DNA of 64,000 nt from Microbacterium sp. JZ31. GTDB taxonomy: Bacteria; Actinomycetota; Actinomycetes; Actinomycetales; Microbacteriaceae. How positions within the stretch are numbered: position 1 is the first letter of the stretch; each line of letters begins with the position of its first letter. Shown piece by piece: positions 15,817-25,633 of this stretch. The position numbers and the translations under genes were made by a program. The notes beneath the pieces were generated by a model that did not search any database, was not told the origin of the DNA, and saw only the letters and a program-made list of their open reading frames with translations. The DNA is taken from assembly GCF_016805985.1 (NCBI RefSeq), contig NZ_CP017661.1, forward strand, positions 620,001 to 684,000, read 5' to 3'.

Positions 15817-15912
15817 CCTGTCATGGTGTCGGACGATGAACCCACGCGGTAGGGGACGTCATCCGACGAGAGGTCATCGCGCCGGTCCGAGCGTCGTCGT
15901 TCCATGCGCCGG

Positions 15913-15918
15913 TAGCGT
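15913..15918 (+). promoter_or_regulatory. TAGCGT -10 box, leaderless inositol-phosphatase gene
   Basis: TAGCGT ends 6 nt before the ATG at 15925. No ribosome site is present. Confidence 0.5.
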
Positions 15919-15924
15919 GAAGGC

Positions 15925-16716
15925 ATGACGTCTCCGCTCGAGCTCCAGGACCTCGCCCTCGAGATCGCGAAGGAGGCAGGCGAGCTGGCACAGCGGCGCA
16001 GGCGTGAGGGAGTTTCGATCGCCGCGTCCAAGTCGACGATCGCGGACATCGTCACGGAGGCGGATCGCGAAGTCGAGGCGCTCATCCGCGGGCGCCTCGC
16101 CGAGGCTCGACCCGACGACGGCTTCCTGGGCGAGGAGTCGGGCGACGCCGACGGCACCAGCGGCATCACGTGGGTGGTCGACCCGATCGACGGCACCGTC
16201 AACTACGCATTCGGGATGCCGTCGTACGCCGTCAGCATCGCGGCGGTCGAGGGATCGCGGGATCCGGGGGAGTGGCGTGCGCTGGCCGGCGTCGTGCACG
16301 CCCCCGCGCTGGGCGACACCTTCCACGCCGCGTCGGGCGAGGGGGCCTGGCTCGCCGGCGAGCGGCTGCGCGTGACGGAGGAAGCGCCCGCGGGCGCGCT
16401 CGTCGCGACGGGCCTGGGCTACGACAAGGCCACCCACGCGGGCGACCTCGACACGCTCGCGCGCGTGATGCCGCTGGCGCGCGACATCCGCCGGATCGGC
16501 GCGGCATCGCTCGACCTGTCGTTCGTCGCGGCCGGCCGGCTCGACGGCTACTTCGAGCGGGGTCTGAAGCCCTGGGACGTCGCGGCCGGCCGGCTGCTGG
16601 TGGACGAGGCCGGCGGACGCACGGGCTGGTTCGCGCCGGACGAGTACGGTCGTTCGCTCACGATCGTCGCGGGGTCCGCGCTGTTCGAGGAGCTCCGCGC
16701 GCGCATCCTCGGCTGA
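15925..16716 (+). CDS. Inositol monophosphatase-family phosphatase
   Basis: A 263-residue Mg-dependent sugar or nucleotide phosphatase. Metal-site motifs are clear: EADRE at 45-49, GEES at 69-72, the signature WVVDPIDGTVNYAFG from 83 with Asp86 and Asp89, and LKPWDVAAGRLLVDEAGG towards the C-terminus. The length is normal. In actinobacteria members of this family act on inositol-1-phosphate, histidinol-phosphate or PAP. Without a biosynthetic neighbour the substrate stays open, although the WDVAAG and overall pattern fit the SuhB/ImpA-like branch. The start sits 6 nt after TAGCGT, so it is probably leaderless. Confidence 0.9.
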   Translation: MTSPLELQDLALEIAKEAGELAQRRRREGVSIAASKSTIADIVTEADREVEALIRGRLAEARPDDGFLGEESGDADGTSGITWVVDPIDGTVNYAFGMPSYAVSIAAVEGSRDPGEWRALAGVVHAPALGDTFHAASGEGAWLAGERLRVTEEAPAGALVATGLGYDKATHAGDLDTLARVMPLARDIRRIGAASLDLSFVAAGRLDGYFERGLKPWDVAAGRLLVDEAGGRTGWFAPDEYGRSLTIVAGSALFEELRARILG

Positions 16717-16916
16717 TTCCGGCGCCGCCCGCCGCCGCGCTGAGATCGCTCCCATCCATCCCGGCGAACGGGAATCTGCGGATGGCGCTTTCAGCGTATA
16801 GCGGTTACTGTTTACTGAATCGTTATCCAGTCGCCCGAGACGCGGATGACGAACCCGACCCGTGTTTACGCGCCCGCTCCCCAAGCTTCCCGCGGCGCTT
16901 ACCCCGAAAGTTGACT
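16717..16916 (+). promoter_or_regulatory. AT-enriched control region upstream of the M23 peptidase
   Basis: This 200-bp gap contains a patch (about 16790-16832) much richer in A/T than its surroundings. It includes TATAGC at 16797-16802 and a direct repeat GTTACT/GTTTACT at 16804-16816. These are candidate promoter or activator sites. The patch lies about 90 bp before the start, so a leader RNA is likely. I looked for a ydaO-type cyclic-di-AMP riboswitch, known upstream of cell-wall peptidases in actinobacteria, but could not match it. Confidence 0.4.
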
Positions 16917-18293
16917 GTGCCCTTCGACGTCCCCCCGACTGAGCCCGCGCCGCTCTCGCGCCGCTCACGTCGTGTCGCAGCGGAGCGCCCCGTGGCCGAA
17001 GCGCCACTGACGCGGCGTCAGCTTCGCATCGGCGACGCGAACGCCCTCATGCAGTCCGGCGAGGCCCTTCCCTCGGTGATCGCCGCCCCCGTCGCCTCCG
17101 ACGCGGCAGTGCCCGCTCCCGTCGTGCCGGCCACCCGCCGCTCGTCGAAGGTCGCCGCGCGCTCCGAGGCCGTCGTCCTCCCGGTCGCCCCGCACCGCTC
17201 GCGCCGCCGCACTCCGATCGACGTCCCCGCCGTGCCGGTGCCGCAGGAGCCCGTGGCGCACGTCTCGCTCGAGACGGTGATGACCGCCCCCATTGCGATC
17301 GCGCCCGCCGCGATGCCCGTCGCCGACGAGCCCGTCGTCGACGAGGTCGCGCCCGAGAGTGCCGCGCCGGAGGAGCCCGTCGACCTGTTCGCCGAGGCGG
17401 CCCGTGCCCTCAACTTCACGGGCGAGACGCCCGTCGCCTCCGACGAGCCGCGGCCGGCCGCTCCCGCCGCTCCGCGCGTCGGTGCGCACCACAGCGCCCG
17501 CCGTGCTCGCCCCTCCGCCGCACGGCGCGTCGCAACCGTCACCGCCTCGCTCGGCGCCTTCGGCGTCGTGGGGCTGATGGCCGTCGGCATGACCACCCCG
17601 TTCGCGGCGCTGGCCTCCACCGAGAGCGTCGACGTCCGCGAGATGTCGATCGCCGCCGGTCCCGCCGAGGACACCGACGAGCAGATCCAGGCCTTCGTCG
17701 CGCCGGCCGAGGTGCAGAACGCCGAAGTGCAGGGGTCGGGCGGCTACGAGACGACCACGTTCGCCGAGATGGCAGCGGTCACCGGCATCAACACCGCCAA
17801 CGCGTTCTACGTCAACGACCCGACCGCCGACATCCAGTGGCCCATTGTTCTCGGCACGAGCAAGTCCTACTCGTTCGGTCAGCGATGGGGACGTCTGCAC
17901 GAGGGAATCGACTTCACGCCGGGTGCGGGAGCTCCCGTGCAGGCGATCGCCGCCGGAACGGTGCGCATCGCTACCGAGTCGGGCGGCGCCTACGGCGTGA
18001 ACGTCTACATCGATCACGTGATCGACGGTCAGCTCATCACAAGCCACTACGCGCACATGCAGTACGGCTCGCTCAAGGTGTCGGCGGGTGACGAGGTCGA
18101 GGTCGGCGACACGCTGGGCCTCGTCGGCAACACGGGTCGTTCGTTCGGCGCGCACCTGCACTTCGAGCTCCGGCTTCCGAGCGGGCAGGCGATCGACCCG
18201 ATGCCCTGGCTCGAGGAGCACGCCGGCACGCACTACACCGAGGAGCAGGCCGCCGAGGTGGCCGGTGCTCCGGCCGAGGATGCGGGCGAGTGA
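16917..18293 (+). CDS. M23-family (LytM-like) peptidase with long N-terminal region
   Basis: A 458-residue cell-wall enzyme or scaffold. GTG at 16917 was chosen because GAAAG lies 7 nt upstream; the TTG at 16911 is too close to it. Residues 1-205 are Ala/Pro/Arg/Glu-rich and probably disordered in the cytoplasm. A membrane segment (VATVTASLGAFGVVGLMAVG) follows, then a linker and the M23 domain. The zinc motifs are present: HEGIDFTPGAGAPV, SHYAHM and HLHFELRLPSG. The domain should therefore be active on peptidoglycan cross-links outside the membrane. The C-terminus is acidic. Two tRNA genes follow. Confidence 0.88.
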   Translation: MPFDVPPTEPAPLSRRSRRVAAERPVAEAPLTRRQLRIGDANALMQSGEALPSVIAAPVASDAAVPAPVVPATRRSSKVAARSEAVVLPVAPHRSRRRTPIDVPAVPVPQEPVAHVSLETVMTAPIAIAPAAMPVADEPVVDEVAPESAAPEEPVDLFAEAARALNFTGETPVASDEPRPAAPAAPRVGAHHSARRARPSAARRVATVTASLGAFGVVGLMAVGMTTPFAALASTESVDVREMSIAAGPAEDTDEQIQAFVAPAEVQNAEVQGSGGYETTTFAEMAAVTGINTANAFYVNDPTADIQWPIVLGTSKSYSFGQRWGRLHEGIDFTPGAGAPVQAIAAGTVRIATESGGAYGVNVYIDHVIDGQLITSHYAHMQYGSLKVSAGDEVEVGDTLGLVGNTGRSFGAHLHFELRLPSGQAIDPMPWLEEHAGTHYTEEQAAEVAGAPAEDAGE

Positions 18294-18373
18294 GACGCGC
18301 GCGGGAGCGGGCTCGGTTCGAGTCCACGCCCGGAGGATGATATCCTCGTCTGGTTGCCCCGGCGCGGGCAGCA

Positions 18374-18446
18374 CGCCCCGATAGCTCAGTGGCAGAGCAC
18401 TTCCATGGTAAGGAAGGGGTCGTCAGTTCAATCCTGACTCGGGGCT
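18374..18446 (+). tRNA. tRNA-Thr (GGT)
   Basis: Acceptor GCCCCGA (18374-18380) pairs with TCGGGGC (18439-18445). The anticodon stem CTTCC/GGAAG encloses ATGGTAA, giving anticodon GGT. The D-arm AGCTCAGTGGCAGAGC and T-arm CAGTTCAATCCTG are standard. No CCA is encoded. A possible -10 (TATCCT) lies about 25 bp upstream. Confidence 0.95.
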
Positions 18447-18483
18447 CTCGACATCCGACGGATCACTCCGCGAATGTCTGTGC

Positions 18484-18557
18484 GGCGGAGTAGCTCAGTT
18501 GGTGAGAGCGCACGACTCATAATCGTGAGGTCGCGGGTTCGAGTCCCGCCTCCGCTA
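18484..18557 (+). tRNA. tRNA-Met (CAT, elongator type)
   Basis: Acceptor GGCGGAG (18484-18490) pairs with CTCCGCT (18550-18556), with one G-T pair at the end. The anticodon loop CTCATAA gives CAT. The first acceptor pair is closed, unlike initiator tRNAs of many bacteria, so this is an elongator. It is 37 bp from tRNA-Thr, probably one transcript. Confidence 0.93.
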
Positions 18558-18565
18558 CAGGAATC

Positions 18566-18605
18566 AACCCCCGGAACCTGATCCGATCAGGAACTCCGGG
18601 GGTTT
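18566..18605 (+). terminator. Terminator after tRNA-Thr/tRNA-Met
   Basis: A 10-bp stem AACCCCCGGA/TCCGGGGGTT (18566-18575 with 18595-18604), with a second small hairpin CCTGATC/GATCAGG in its loop. It ends in TTTC. Confidence 0.8.
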
Positions 18606-18690
18606 CTTCGTGTCCAAGCGCAGGGGTACGTCTGTGCGAGGAGAAGCCCCGGTGGGGCGAAGCCCACGGGGGCTCGGTCCGGGGTCTCGA

Positions 18691-19488
18691 TCAGCGCCGG
18701 CGGTCGCTGTCGTCCTGTTCCAGATCCACCTCCTCGTGAGCCACGTCCTCCGAGACGCTCCGCTCGTCGGTGACCGTGTTCTTGTCGAGACGCACGCGCT
18801 CCACGGGCACCGTCTCCTTGTCGACGACGACCTGCTCCTCGTTGAGCGTCACCTCGTGGTCGCTCTCGGTCAGCTCCGGTCCGCTCATCGCGTCTCCGAC
18901 GTTGCCGTCGGTGATGGGCTCCCGTTCGAGCGTGACCTCCTCGCGCTGCACGGGCACTGTGATGTTCCGCTGCTCGGTGACGATGTGCTTGCGCAGCCGT
19001 GCACGTCCGGTGGGGACGCTCTCCTTGCCGACCGAGAGGCGCTCCTCCGAGCGGGTCATGGCGTCATCGGCGTCGCCGTGCGCCGTTCCGTCCGATCCGT
19101 CGACGTCGCTGCCCGCCCGATCGGCGTCCGTGCCGGTGGTCGCGCCGGTGCCCGCGAAGCCGCCGGTCGTGCGCCCGGCGTGGCCGTCGTAGTAGTCCCA
19201 GATGGTGTCGTTCTCCTCGTCGGAGAGGTCGCCGTCCGGATCGATGCGAGGCGCGTCCTTGATGGTCTCCTTGTCGTACTCGACGCGGAGTTCGTCGTCT
19301 TCGAAGCGTGCGCCCTGCAGCGGCACGAAGCTCTCGGAGGTGCCGAACAGACCGGTCGCGACGGTCACGAAGTTCGGCTCCCCGTTGTCCTTGTCGACGT
19401 AGACCTGCTTGACGGTGCCGACCTTCGAGCCGTCCCGGTCGACGACCTTCGCGTCGAAGATGCTGCTGATGTTGCTGGAGTCGATCAT
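18691..19488 (-). CDS. PRC-barrel protein with two YsnF/AvaK (DUF2382) repeats
   Basis: A 265-residue, very acidic protein. Residues about 8-95 form a PRC-barrel (IFDAKVVDRDGSKVGTVKQV, then SESFVPLQGARFEDDEL). A low-complexity Gly/Asp/Thr linker follows. The C-terminal third has two DUF2382 copies: SVGKESVPTGRARLRK with NITVPVQREEVTLE, and VVVDKETVPVERVRLDK with SVSEDVAHEEVDLE. Proteins of this build are linked to general stress in actinobacteria and Bacillus (YsnF). ATG at 19488 follows AGAAGGAAG. The gene is monocistronic; about 200 bp upstream holds no gene. Confidence 0.88.
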   Translation of the reverse strand: MIDSSNISSIFDAKVVDRDGSKVGTVKQVYVDKDNGEPNFVTVATGLFGTSESFVPLQGARFEDDELRVEYDKETIKDAPRIDPDGDLSDEENDTIWDYYDGHAGRTTGGFAGTGATTGTDADRAGSDVDGSDGTAHGDADDAMTRSEERLSVGKESVPTGRARLRKHIVTEQRNITVPVQREEVTLEREPITDGNVGDAMSGPELTESDHEVTLNEEQVVVDKETVPVERVRLDKNTVTDERSVSEDVAHEEVDLEQDDSDRRR

Positions 19489-19677
19489 GTCGCCGCTTCC
19501 TTCTGTTGTGTTGTCGACACCGCCGGACCTCTTCCCCGCAACCCCGATGAGGGGTCTCCGACCGGCGCCTGGGAGGGCCTACACGTTCCATCGCGGCACG
19601 CACGCACACGACGGGGTTGACGGGCGTGGCGGCGAGGTTTAGACGCAGCGCCCGGCGATCCGCCAGGTCGGCGTCCC

Positions 19678-19683
19678 TAGGCT
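19678..19683 (+). promoter_or_regulatory. TAGGCT -10 box, leaderless hydrolase gene
   Basis: TAGGCT ends 6 nt before the ATG at 19690. Confidence 0.6.
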
Positions 19684-19689
19684 CGACGC

Positions 19690-20436
19690 ATGAGCAGCAA
19701 GCGCGCGCGGCGGATCGTCGCGTGGACTCTCGGCGTCGTCGGAGGCGTCCTCGTCGTCGCCGTCGCCGGCATCGTCATCTGGAGCCAGGTGGGCGTCATG
19801 GCGGCAGAGCCCGAGCCGCTCGCCGCCGTGCAGGAGGACCCGGCGATCGCCTACGAGGACACCTCCGCGGCGATCGTGCTGCAGCCGTCCGACGACAACG
19901 GCGCGGGGGAGGTCGGTCTCGTCTTCGTCCCGGGCGCGAAGGTCGACCCGTGGGCCTACGCCGCGAAGCTGTCGGATCTCGTGGCCGACCACGGGATCAC
20001 TGTCGTCATCACGCGCCCGTGGCTCAATCTCGCCTTCTTCGATCCGCGGCCCGTGGGGGACTTCACGGCGCTCGCCCCGGACGTCGGCAGCTGGATGGTG
20101 GGCGGACACTCGCTGGGCGGGGTGCGCGCGTGTCAGCTCGCGGCGGATGCCGACGCCCTCGTGCTCTTCGGCTCGTACTGCTCTGCCGACCTCTCGGCGT
20201 CCGAGCTTCCGGTGCTGTCGATCTCTGGCTCGAACGACGGGCTCTCGACGGCGGAGAAGATCGAGGCGGCCCGGCCGAAGCTTCCGGAGGATGCCGAGTT
20301 CGTCGAGATCGCCGGTGCGAATCACGCGTCATTCGGTGACTACGGTGCGCAGGCGGGCGACGGGCCGGTGACGATCCCCGACGACGTGATGACCGCCGAG
20401 CTCACGGCCCTCGTGGGGGCGTTCGCCGACCGCTAG
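19690..20436 (+). CDS. Membrane-anchored alpha/beta hydrolase
   Basis: A 248-residue protein. An N-terminal signal-anchor (IVAWTLGVVGGVLVVAVAGI) puts the catalytic part outside the cytoplasm. The nucleophile elbow is GHSLGG at about residues 138-143. The acid is probably Asp in SISGSNDGLS and the base His in GANHASFGDYG; the last motif is characteristic of the dienelactone-hydrolase-like DUF2974/alpha-beta hydrolase group. The substrate is unknown. The ATG is 6 nt after TAGGCT, so it is probably leaderless. It converges on a MarR gene, 13 bp apart at the 3' ends. Confidence 0.82.
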   Translation: MSSKRARRIVAWTLGVVGGVLVVAVAGIVIWSQVGVMAAEPEPLAAVQEDPAIAYEDTSAAIVLQPSDDNGAGEVGLVFVPGAKVDPWAYAAKLSDLVADHGITVVITRPWLNLAFFDPRPVGDFTALAPDVGSWMVGGHSLGGVRACQLAADADALVLFGSYCSADLSASELPVLSISGSNDGLSTAEKIEAARPKLPEDAEFVEIAGANHASFGDYGAQAGDGPVTIPDDVMTAELTALVGAFADR

Positions 20437-20449
20437 CCGACGGCTCGGA

Positions 20450-20974
20450 TCAGGCCGAAGCCTTCTGGTCGTCCGCGGCCTCCTCCACGGCGGCGGCCAT
20501 TCCGGCGAGGAAGCGCGCGACGACCGCGCGCTCCGCCTCGGTGAGTCCATCCACCAGGCGCAGCATCCGCTGGTGCATGGGGCCGAGGGTGGCGCGCACC
20601 TCCTCGTCGCTGTGCGACGTGGGAACGATGATCAGCGTGCGCCGGTCCGTGGGATGCGGCACACGGGTCGCGTGATCATCGCGCACGAGGCGGTCGACGA
20701 GCGCCGTCACGGACGCGCGCGAGATGTGGAGGTAGTTCGCGAGGTCGGCGGGTCGCACCGGTCTGCCGGCGTGCTGCTCGCGCAGCAGGAAGCGCAGCGC
20801 CATGAGATCCGTCTCGTTCATCCGCATCGACGAGCGCGTGCGCGCGCGCATGGCGGTCTCGGCGTTGCGATACCGCCGCAGCAGGTTGAGTACGTCGACT
20901 GTCGATGCCCCGTCGGAGTCTGGATACCAGTACCCCGAGGAGGCGTCGTGCATGGATGACATCTCGGTGAGCAT
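20450..20974 (-). CDS. MarR-family transcriptional regulator
   Basis: A 174-residue regulator. The winged helix spans roughly residues 55-125 (NETDLMALRFLLREQ, PADLANYLHISRASVTALVD, then the wing PHPTDRRTLIIVPT). Terminal helices give the dimer interface. ATG at 20974 was chosen because GGAGGGAAG lies directly upstream; internal Met codons at residues 5 and 8 are possible. It is divergent from the small protein at 21132, and the AT-rich gap between them is the likely operator. The ligand is unknown; MarR proteins usually sense phenolic or oxidative signals. Confidence 0.87.
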   Translation of the reverse strand: MLTEMSSMHDASSGYWYPDSDGASTVDVLNLLRRYRNAETAMRARTRSSMRMNETDLMALRFLLREQHAGRPVRPADLANYLHISRASVTALVDRLVRDDHATRVPHPTDRRTLIIVPTSHSDEEVRATLGPMHQRMLRLVDGLTEAERAVVARFLAGMAAAVEEAADDQKASA

Positions 20975-21030
20975 ACTTCCCTCCCTCCCATCCCGGTGAC
21001 GGCTCGGTTCCGATGCGACGCGCCGCGACC

Positions 21031-21070
21031 GTTTGATTATTCGTCCATCGTACTATTAGTGTGACTTACA
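21031..21070. promoter_or_regulatory. AT-rich divergent promoter between marR and the DUF7882-type gene
   Basis: The stretch from GTTTGATTAT to GTGACTTACA is strikingly A/T-rich for this window. It contains TTGATT (21033-21038) and TATTAG (21054-21059), 15 bp apart, as a possible plus-strand promoter, and it is well placed for MarR binding. Confidence 0.45.
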
Positions 21071-21131
21071 ACAAGCCATCCCACGCGGGAGCCGCCTCAT
21101 CGAGCGGCACGGCACGATCGAGGAGGACGTC

Positions 21132-21461
21132 ATGGGGCAGCTGTTCTACGGACCGACCGAGCAGGCGATCGAGGTGGACGACGCGCTGCTTGCGCACGTG
21201 CAGGTGGTGGCCTTCACGAAGCTCCGTCGCAACGAGTCGTTCGTGATGTCCTGGCAGCGCAGCGAGGGTCCGGGGCGCGAGACCGTCTGGGTGCAGCCGT
21301 CGATTCCGCTCCGCTTCGTGTGCGAGTCCGAGATCCCCATGGACGGCCGCCTCCTCGAGGAGCTCGCGCAGGCCGCTGCCTCTCTGCGCGGCATGGATCT
21401 CAGCCCGAACGTCGCTCCCGCGCTGACCGCCATGGAGGGCGGTGCACGCCGCGCGGCCTGA
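21132..21461 (+). CDS. DUF7882-type small protein
   Basis: A 109-residue protein resembling a family frequent in Microbacteriaceae (DUF7882), often mislabelled ATP-dependent DNA ligase. Recognisable parts are the start MGQLFYGPTEQAIEVDD, then LLAHVQVVAFTKLRRNESF, MSWQ and VWVQPSIPLRFVC. The family has no established function. ATG at 21132 follows GAGGACGTC. It is divergent from marR and closed by a strong terminator, so it is monocistronic. Confidence 0.7.
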   Translation: MGQLFYGPTEQAIEVDDALLAHVQVVAFTKLRRNESFVMSWQRSEGPGRETVWVQPSIPLRFVCESEIPMDGRLLEELAQAAASLRGMDLSPNVAPALTAMEGGARRAA

Positions 21462-21474
21462 CCCGCGCCGACAC

Positions 21475-21516
21475 GGCCGGCTCAGACGCGAGGATTCGTG
21501 TCGGAGCCGGCCTTTT
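21475..21516 (+). terminator. Terminator after the DUF7882-type gene
   Basis: Outer stem GGCCGGCTC/GAGCCGGCC (21475-21483 with 21504-21512) continues into an inner stem. It is followed by TTTT. Confidence 0.85.
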
Positions 21517-21568
21517 GCATGTCGCGCTCACGGAAGGCAACCCCATCCGCGCGGGCGTGAGGGAGCGT

Positions 21569-21574
21569 TAACGT
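21569..21574 (+). promoter_or_regulatory. TAACGT -10 box, leaderless small acidic gene
   Basis: TAACGT ends 6 nt before the ATG at 21581. Confidence 0.5.
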
Positions 21575-21580
21575 GCCGGG

Positions 21581-21817
21581 ATGGACATTCACGAAAGCTC
21601 CCCCGAACAGCCGCACGGTGAGGCGGCGCGGCTCGACCACGAAGATGCCGATCGCCTGGCCACCGAGCACGGCGAGACGGACTTCGCCGGATTCTCCGAC
21701 GCGGGCGACGAGGGATCCGGCGGCCCCGCGACCGCCTCGGAGCAGGCCGCACTTGACGAGGCCGGCCTCTCCGGCGACGACGAAGGCGACGATCGGGTCC
21801 GTCCTCGTCCGTCGTGA
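21581..21817 (+). CDS. Small acidic protein, no recognised family
   Basis: A 78-residue, strongly acidic, Gly/Ala/Glu/Asp-rich product (EAARLDHEDADRLATEHG, then FAGFSDAGDEGSGG), probably disordered. The amino-acid make-up is sensible and the ATG is 6 nt after TAACGT, the same leaderless spacing seen at other genes here; this supports it being real. It has no ribosome site, no membrane segment and no cysteine. It converges on the gene ending at 21858. No function can be given. Confidence 0.5.
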   Translation: MDIHESSPEQPHGEAARLDHEDADRLATEHGETDFAGFSDAGDEGSGGPATASEQAALDEAGLSGDDEGDDRVRPRPS

Positions 21818-21857
21818 GGTCGGCCACGCCGTCATGAAACGGCGCGGCCACGCTCGC

Positions 21858-22424
21858 TCAGCGCGAGCGGAACACCTTCCTCACGAGCGCGATCGCGCCC
21901 CAGCTCGCCAGGAGCCACGGGCCGACGACCAGGAGGGGATCGATCCACTGATGCTTGACGTCCACGCGCCCACGGCCGAAGCGCGATGCGATGCCGTGCC
22001 GGCGCTTCTCGCTCAGCACGCCGGTCTCGGAGACCAGCTCATCCGGATGCCCGGACACGAGCGACGTCACGGAGCTCTCGATCACGTCCACGCGGTCGCC
22101 CAGGATCAGCAGCAGCCAGTGGGCCGCGCGCCCCTCGCTGAAGCGCGCGTAGGCGAAGCGCCGGATCGCGCCGGACAGGCCCCGCAGGGGAGCGACGGTG
22201 CCGAAGACCGGCGTGAGTCGCGCGTGCTCGATCGAGCGCTCGCGCGGCGCGTGCTCGGGCTGCTGGTCCGGGAGCTCCCAGTGCGCGCCGGTCTCGCCCG
22301 GCGCGAACCGCTGCTTGGGATACGACGGACGGTCGGCCGGGTCGCTGTCGACGCCCCATCCGGGGATGCGCGCGCGCAGCTCGTCGGGTGACCACTGCCT
22401 CGGATCGTCTGCGGTGTACGGCAT
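21858..22424 (-). CDS. Conserved-looking membrane-tailed protein of unknown function
   Basis: A 188-residue product. It starts MPYTADDPRQWSPDELRARI; the middle contains VFGTVAPLRGLSGAIRRFAY and HWLLLILGDRVDVIESS. The C-terminus has a hydrophobic segment (PLLVVGPWLLASWGAIALV) followed by RKVFRSR, suggesting a tail anchor. ATG at 22424 follows GGAGAGGAG. It lies 17 bp after the formaldehyde-type dehydrogenase on the same strand, so the two are very probably cotranscribed. I do not recognise the family. The first 60 residues are polar and Pro-rich. Confidence 0.65.
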   Translation of the reverse strand: MPYTADDPRQWSPDELRARIPGWGVDSDPADRPSYPKQRFAPGETGAHWELPDQQPEHAPRERSIEHARLTPVFGTVAPLRGLSGAIRRFAYARFSEGRAAHWLLLILGDRVDVIESSVTSLVSGHPDELVSETGVLSEKRRHGIASRFGRGRVDVKHQWIDPLLVVGPWLLASWGAIALVRKVFRSR

Positions 22425-22441
22425 CGGTGTCTCCTCTCCGC

Positions 22442-23590
22442 TCAGGCCGCGCTCGGCACGATGACGGGCTTGATGCAGCCGTCGAGCTTGGCCGAGAACA
22501 TGTGGTATCCCTCGGCGATGTCGTCGAGCGGCAGCCTGTGGGTGATGATCTCGCTGGGCTTGATGTACCCGGCGCGGATGTGCTCGAGCAGGCGAGGCCA
22601 CTGACGCTTGACCGGGCACTGGTTCATCCGCAGCGTCAGGCCCTTGTTCATCGCGTCGCCGAACTTCACGGCCGAGAACATCGGGCCGTAGGCGCCCATG
22701 ACCGAGACGTTGCCGCCCTTGCGCACCGAGTCGATCGCCCAGTTCAGCGCGATCGGCGAGCCGCCCTGCAGCTTGAACTTGGCCGCCGTGATGTGCTGCG
22801 TCAGGTTGCCGTCGGCTTCCGCGCCGACGGCGTCGATCGCGACGTCCGCGCCGAGATGATCCGTCGCCTTCTTCAGGGCGACCACGATGTCGTCGTACTC
22901 GCCGAAGTGGAAGGTCTCCGCGTGCGCGAACTCGCGCGCCTTCGCGAGACGGTTCTCGAGGTGGTCGACCACGATCACCCGCCCGGCGCCCATGAGCCAC
23001 GACGACTTCGCGGCGAACAGCCCGATGGGGCCGGCGCCGAACACGACGACCGTGTCGCCCTCCGTGATGTCGCCGAGCTGCGCGCCGAAGTACCCGGTGG
23101 GCAGCGCATCCGTGAGCATCAGGGCGTCCTCGTCGTCCAGCCACTCCGGGATGACCATCGGCCCGACGTCCGCGAACGGCACGCGCACGTACTCGGCCTG
23201 GCCCCCGTCGTACCCGCCGCACGTGTGCGAGTAGCCGTAGATGCCGCCGACCGCGGTGGCGTTGGGGTTGACGTTGTGACAGTTCGAGTAGAGGCCGCGC
23301 GCGCAGAACCAGCACGACCCGCAGTACACGTTGAACGGCACCATCACGCGGTCGCCGACCTGCAGGTTCGCGACGGAGGGCCCGACGGCCTCCACGACGC
23401 CGATGAACTCGTGACCGAACGTCGTCCCGACGCGGGTGTCGGGCATCATGCCGTGATAGAGGTGCAGATCCGATCCGCAGATCGCGGCCCGCGTGACACG
23501 CACGATGGCGTCGTTCGGATGCTCGATCGCCGGGATGTCCTTCTCCTCGATGCGCACCCGATACGGGCCGCGGTACACCATCGCCTTCAT
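22442..23590 (-). CDS. Zinc-dependent dehydrogenase, glutathione-independent formaldehyde dehydrogenase type
   Basis: A 382-residue medium-chain dehydrogenase. Catalytic zinc ligands Cys38 (ICGSD) and His60-Glu61 (FGHEF) are present. The structural zinc loop has Cys90, 93, 96 and 104 (CGSCWFCARGLYSNC). The NAD fold shows VVVFGAGPIGLFAA. Long insertions around NPNATAVGGIYGYSHTCGGY match the formaldehyde dismutase/PFDH subgroup. It may oxidise formaldehyde or another small alcohol or aldehyde. ATG at 23590 follows AAGGAGG. It is the first gene of a two-gene operon with the membrane-tailed protein. The nearby FdhA-like function is inferred from subgroup features only. Confidence 0.88.
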   Translation of the reverse strand: MKAMVYRGPYRVRIEEKDIPAIEHPNDAIVRVTRAAICGSDLHLYHGMMPDTRVGTTFGHEFIGVVEAVGPSVANLQVGDRVMVPFNVYCGSCWFCARGLYSNCHNVNPNATAVGGIYGYSHTCGGYDGGQAEYVRVPFADVGPMVIPEWLDDEDALMLTDALPTGYFGAQLGDITEGDTVVVFGAGPIGLFAAKSSWLMGAGRVIVVDHLENRLAKAREFAHAETFHFGEYDDIVVALKKATDHLGADVAIDAVGAEADGNLTQHITAAKFKLQGGSPIALNWAIDSVRKGGNVSVMGAYGPMFSAVKFGDAMNKGLTLRMNQCPVKRQWPRLLEHIRAGYIKPSEIITHRLPLDDIAEGYHMFSAKLDGCIKPVIVPSAA

Positions 23591-23757
23591 CGCGCCTCCT
23601 TCTCGCCGTGTGAGCCCACGATCTCTCCGGCCCGTCGGATCGCTCAAGGCTCTTGCCCTCCGGGAGACGATGTGCGATGCGGCGGCAGATCCTTCAGGTC
23701 CGCGGCGGTGACGCGTCCCGACCGGGCCCCGGTTCCATCGCCGTCACGCCGAGCCGG

Positions 23758-23763
23758 TAAGGT
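23758..23763 (+). promoter_or_regulatory. TAAGGT -10 box, leaderless TauE/SafE gene
   Basis: TAAGGT ends 6 nt before the GTG at 23770. Confidence 0.6.
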
Positions 23764-23769
23764 GTCCCG

Positions 23770-25627
<1,858 letters not shown>

Positions 25628-25633
25628 GCCGGA

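Noticed and set aside
16804..16816. MtrA-type direct repeat upstream of the M23 gene
   Set aside because: GTTACT/GTTTACT is a direct repeat, but its spacing does not match the MtrA sites that I know; kept only as a candidate activator region.
16717..16916. Cyclic-di-AMP (ydaO) riboswitch upstream of the M23 peptidase
   Set aside because: Such riboswitches do occur before actinobacterial cell-wall peptidases, but I could not find the conserved pairing and junction motifs here.
18558..18690. rpmG (ribosomal L33) after tRNA-Met, as in mycobacteria
   Set aside because: No frame with CxxC zinc motifs was found in this gap; only the terminator is present.
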